Source: Ch128b sp964527925 (GTDB lineage Bacteria; Bacteroidota; Ignavibacteria; Ch128b). Taken from it: a stretch of 64,000 bases of DNA. How positions within the stretch are numbered: position 1 is the first letter of the stretch; each line of letters starts with the position of its first letter. Location: assembly GCA_964527925.1 (NCBI GenBank), contig CAZGQO010000001.1, positions 434,001 through 498,000 on the forward strand, given 5' to 3'. A program made the translations under genes and the position numbers. The notes under the pieces were generated by a model. It worked only from the letters and a program-made list of their open reading frames with translations, had not been told where the DNA came from and searched no databases. Positions 62,829-64,000 of the stretch are shown here, in pieces.

Positions 62829-64000
62829 TTATTTAATGGAATGAATTATTTGAAGAAGACTTTCTGTCAATTTTTCGCGAGTAAATTTCATTCGCTCTGG
62901 TGAATCAAATTTTTTCAATTCATTGTTTTTCCATTGGTTGAATAGAAGAATAATCAATTTTTTCATCTCATCTTTTTTATCATAATCAATTGCAGTTCCC
63001 TGATTTACATGATTAATCAATTTTGCTGATTCACCATTCTCTGGTCCAATCACAAGCACAAAATTACCTGATGCAATGTATTCAAAAATTTTTCCGGGAA
63101 GAATTTCATTACTCGTTGCAACTCTATTGACTATCATCAATAAGAGATGAGAATTAAAAACCAGATTCAAAACTTCACCATGACTTAAGTAACCATGGTT
63201 AATGAAATTCTTAAAAAATTTTTTTTGAGTGATGAAGTTTTTTATTTCATCGTCCATAACACCTGCAAAATGAAATTCGAAATCTTGACTGAAGTTTGAA
63301 TTTTCTTCTACAAGATCCTCAAGAGCTTCCCAAAGTTTTTCTGGGTTTCTTGTCGAAGGCATGTTACCAGTATAGGTTATTATAAATTTCTGTTGATTTA
63401 TTAATTCAATTTTTTTGAAATCATCAGGATCAAATCCATTTGTGAGAACACTGTAATTATTCTGAACATTTTTCGATTTGATGATTTTCAAATATCCTTC
63501 ACTTGCAGCTGTTATGTGATCAGCATTTTTCAATACTATTCTTTCAAGATATGAATCTACTTTTTCAGCAAACTTTGTTCTTTTCATTCCCGAGTAATAG
63601 TCTATATCTGTCCATGGATCTCTGAAATCTGCAATCCATTTTACGCCTGTAAATTTTTTTATTAATAATGCAATCAGATGAGTTGTGTGTGGTGGACCCG
63701 AGCTGATAACAACATCAATTTTATTTGATTTAACCACTTCAATCCCCTTCTTCACTGCAAATGGCAGCCAGCCAATTTTTGCATCCGGTAGAAATAAATT
63801 TAGACGAACAAACACAGAAAATCTTTCAGCAAGCGATTTGTGATTATCTTTGATAAATGCAACAGGAATTTTCTCGTCTGGCTTTCGTCCCGTTATTTTT
63901 CTGTAAATTCCAAATGGTGTCCAGTACTTTGTTCTAAAAATTTTTGTTTCTGATGGAATTTTGTCCATCAAAGAATAATCGAGATCGGGATAATCAACTT
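62829..64000 (-). CDS. GT4-family glycosyltransferase, N-terminus beyond window
   Basis: At least 390 codons are visible; the frame stays open to the right edge, so the start lies outside. The internal TTG at 63971 is not the start, because the upstream codons give VDYPDLDYSLMDKIP, the usual Asp-x-Ser-Leu region of this GT4 subgroup. Then VISSGPPHTTHLIALL and VKWIADFRDPWTDIDYY, the classical DFRDPW segment of the acceptor domain, and FIITYTGNMPSTRNPE with LPGKIFEYIASG in the donor domain. The enzyme would act on a surface glycan. It precedes the YfhO-type gene in the same direction. Confidence 0.86.
   Translation of the reverse strand, partial: VDYPDLDYSLMDKIPSETKIFRTKYWTPFGIYRKITGRKPDEKIPVAFIKDNHKSLAERFSVFVRLNLFLPDAKIGWLPFAVKKGIEVVKSNKIDVVISSGPPHTTHLIALLIKKFTGVKWIADFRDPWTDIDYYSGMKRTKFAEKVDSYLERIVLKNADHITAASEGYLKIIKSKNVQNNYSVLTNGFDPDDFKKIELINQQKFIITYTGNMPSTRNPEKLWEALEDLVEENSNFSQDFEFHFAGVMDDEIKNFITQKKFFKNFINHGYLSHGEVLNLVFNSHLLLMIVNRVATSNEILPGKIFEYIASGNFVLVIGPENGESAKLINHVNQGTAIDYDKKDEMKKLIILLFNQWKNNELKKFDSPERMKFTREKLTESLLQIIHSIK

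Overview
The window is AT-rich DNA (about one third G+C by eye), densely packed with genes. It fits a Bacteroidota/Chlorobiota-type Gram-negative, most likely an Ignavibacteria-like lineage. The evidence is a set of secreted proteins with C-terminal type IX secretion (T9SS) sorting domains (FPNPF motif plus a terminal beta-domain), a gingipain-like C25 peptidase, FadL-like and other beta-barrel outer-membrane proteins, a Lol lipoprotein system, and many ATGA stop/start overlaps. I see no rRNA, tRNA, CRISPR array, insertion sequence or phage gene.

Layout. (a) 1-16261, all minus strand: a partial beta-barrel gene at the left edge, then a compact envelope run. In transcription order this run is a TPR protein, a DUF4292-like lipoprotein, an EnvC-like LytM protein, a Wzx-like flippase, three GT4 glycosyltransferases, a WecG/TagA-type glycosyltransferase, a 1793-residue C25 peptidase and a decayed T9SS-cargo pseudogene. 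(b) 16411-25127: an ATP-grasp protein, then rsgA, a FadL-like protein with two unusual lipoproteins, another barrel, a Tat-exported Ntn-hydrolase and cysS. (c) 25128-33055, plus strand: a 0.58-kb non-coding divergent region ending in a strongly structured leader, then gcvT-comB-ftsK, lolA, a UPF0104 membrane protein and a POT peptide transporter. (d) 33129-36292: a LolCDE-like ABC exporter.

(e) 36450-47425 is the most unusual block. Two glutamate dehydrogenases, two paralogous ~1000-residue proteins (tandem receiver-like domains fused to the ATP-binding half of PEP synthase, without its usual His and PEP domains), a zinc-ribbon microprotein, a PAS histidine kinase with its NarL-type regulator, and a small HTH protein sit together. 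The second paralog is in one operon with the kinase and regulator. The first is in one operon with the zinc ribbon and a glutamate dehydrogenase. I infer a carbon/nitrogen-linked phosphosignalling module; its function is not established.

(f) 47535-51807: a complete pstSCAB-phoU operon behind three TTAACA repeats spaced by exactly 11 bp, a PHO-box-like array. (g) 51937-64000: an M28 peptidase lipoprotein with prmA, a small membrane protein, a T9SS-exported HEXXH metalloprotease, a DUF6600-like protein, and a right-edge envelope group (GT4, YfhO-type membrane protein, GT4 cut by the window end). Clear intrinsic terminators lie near 18311, 37834 and 57050.
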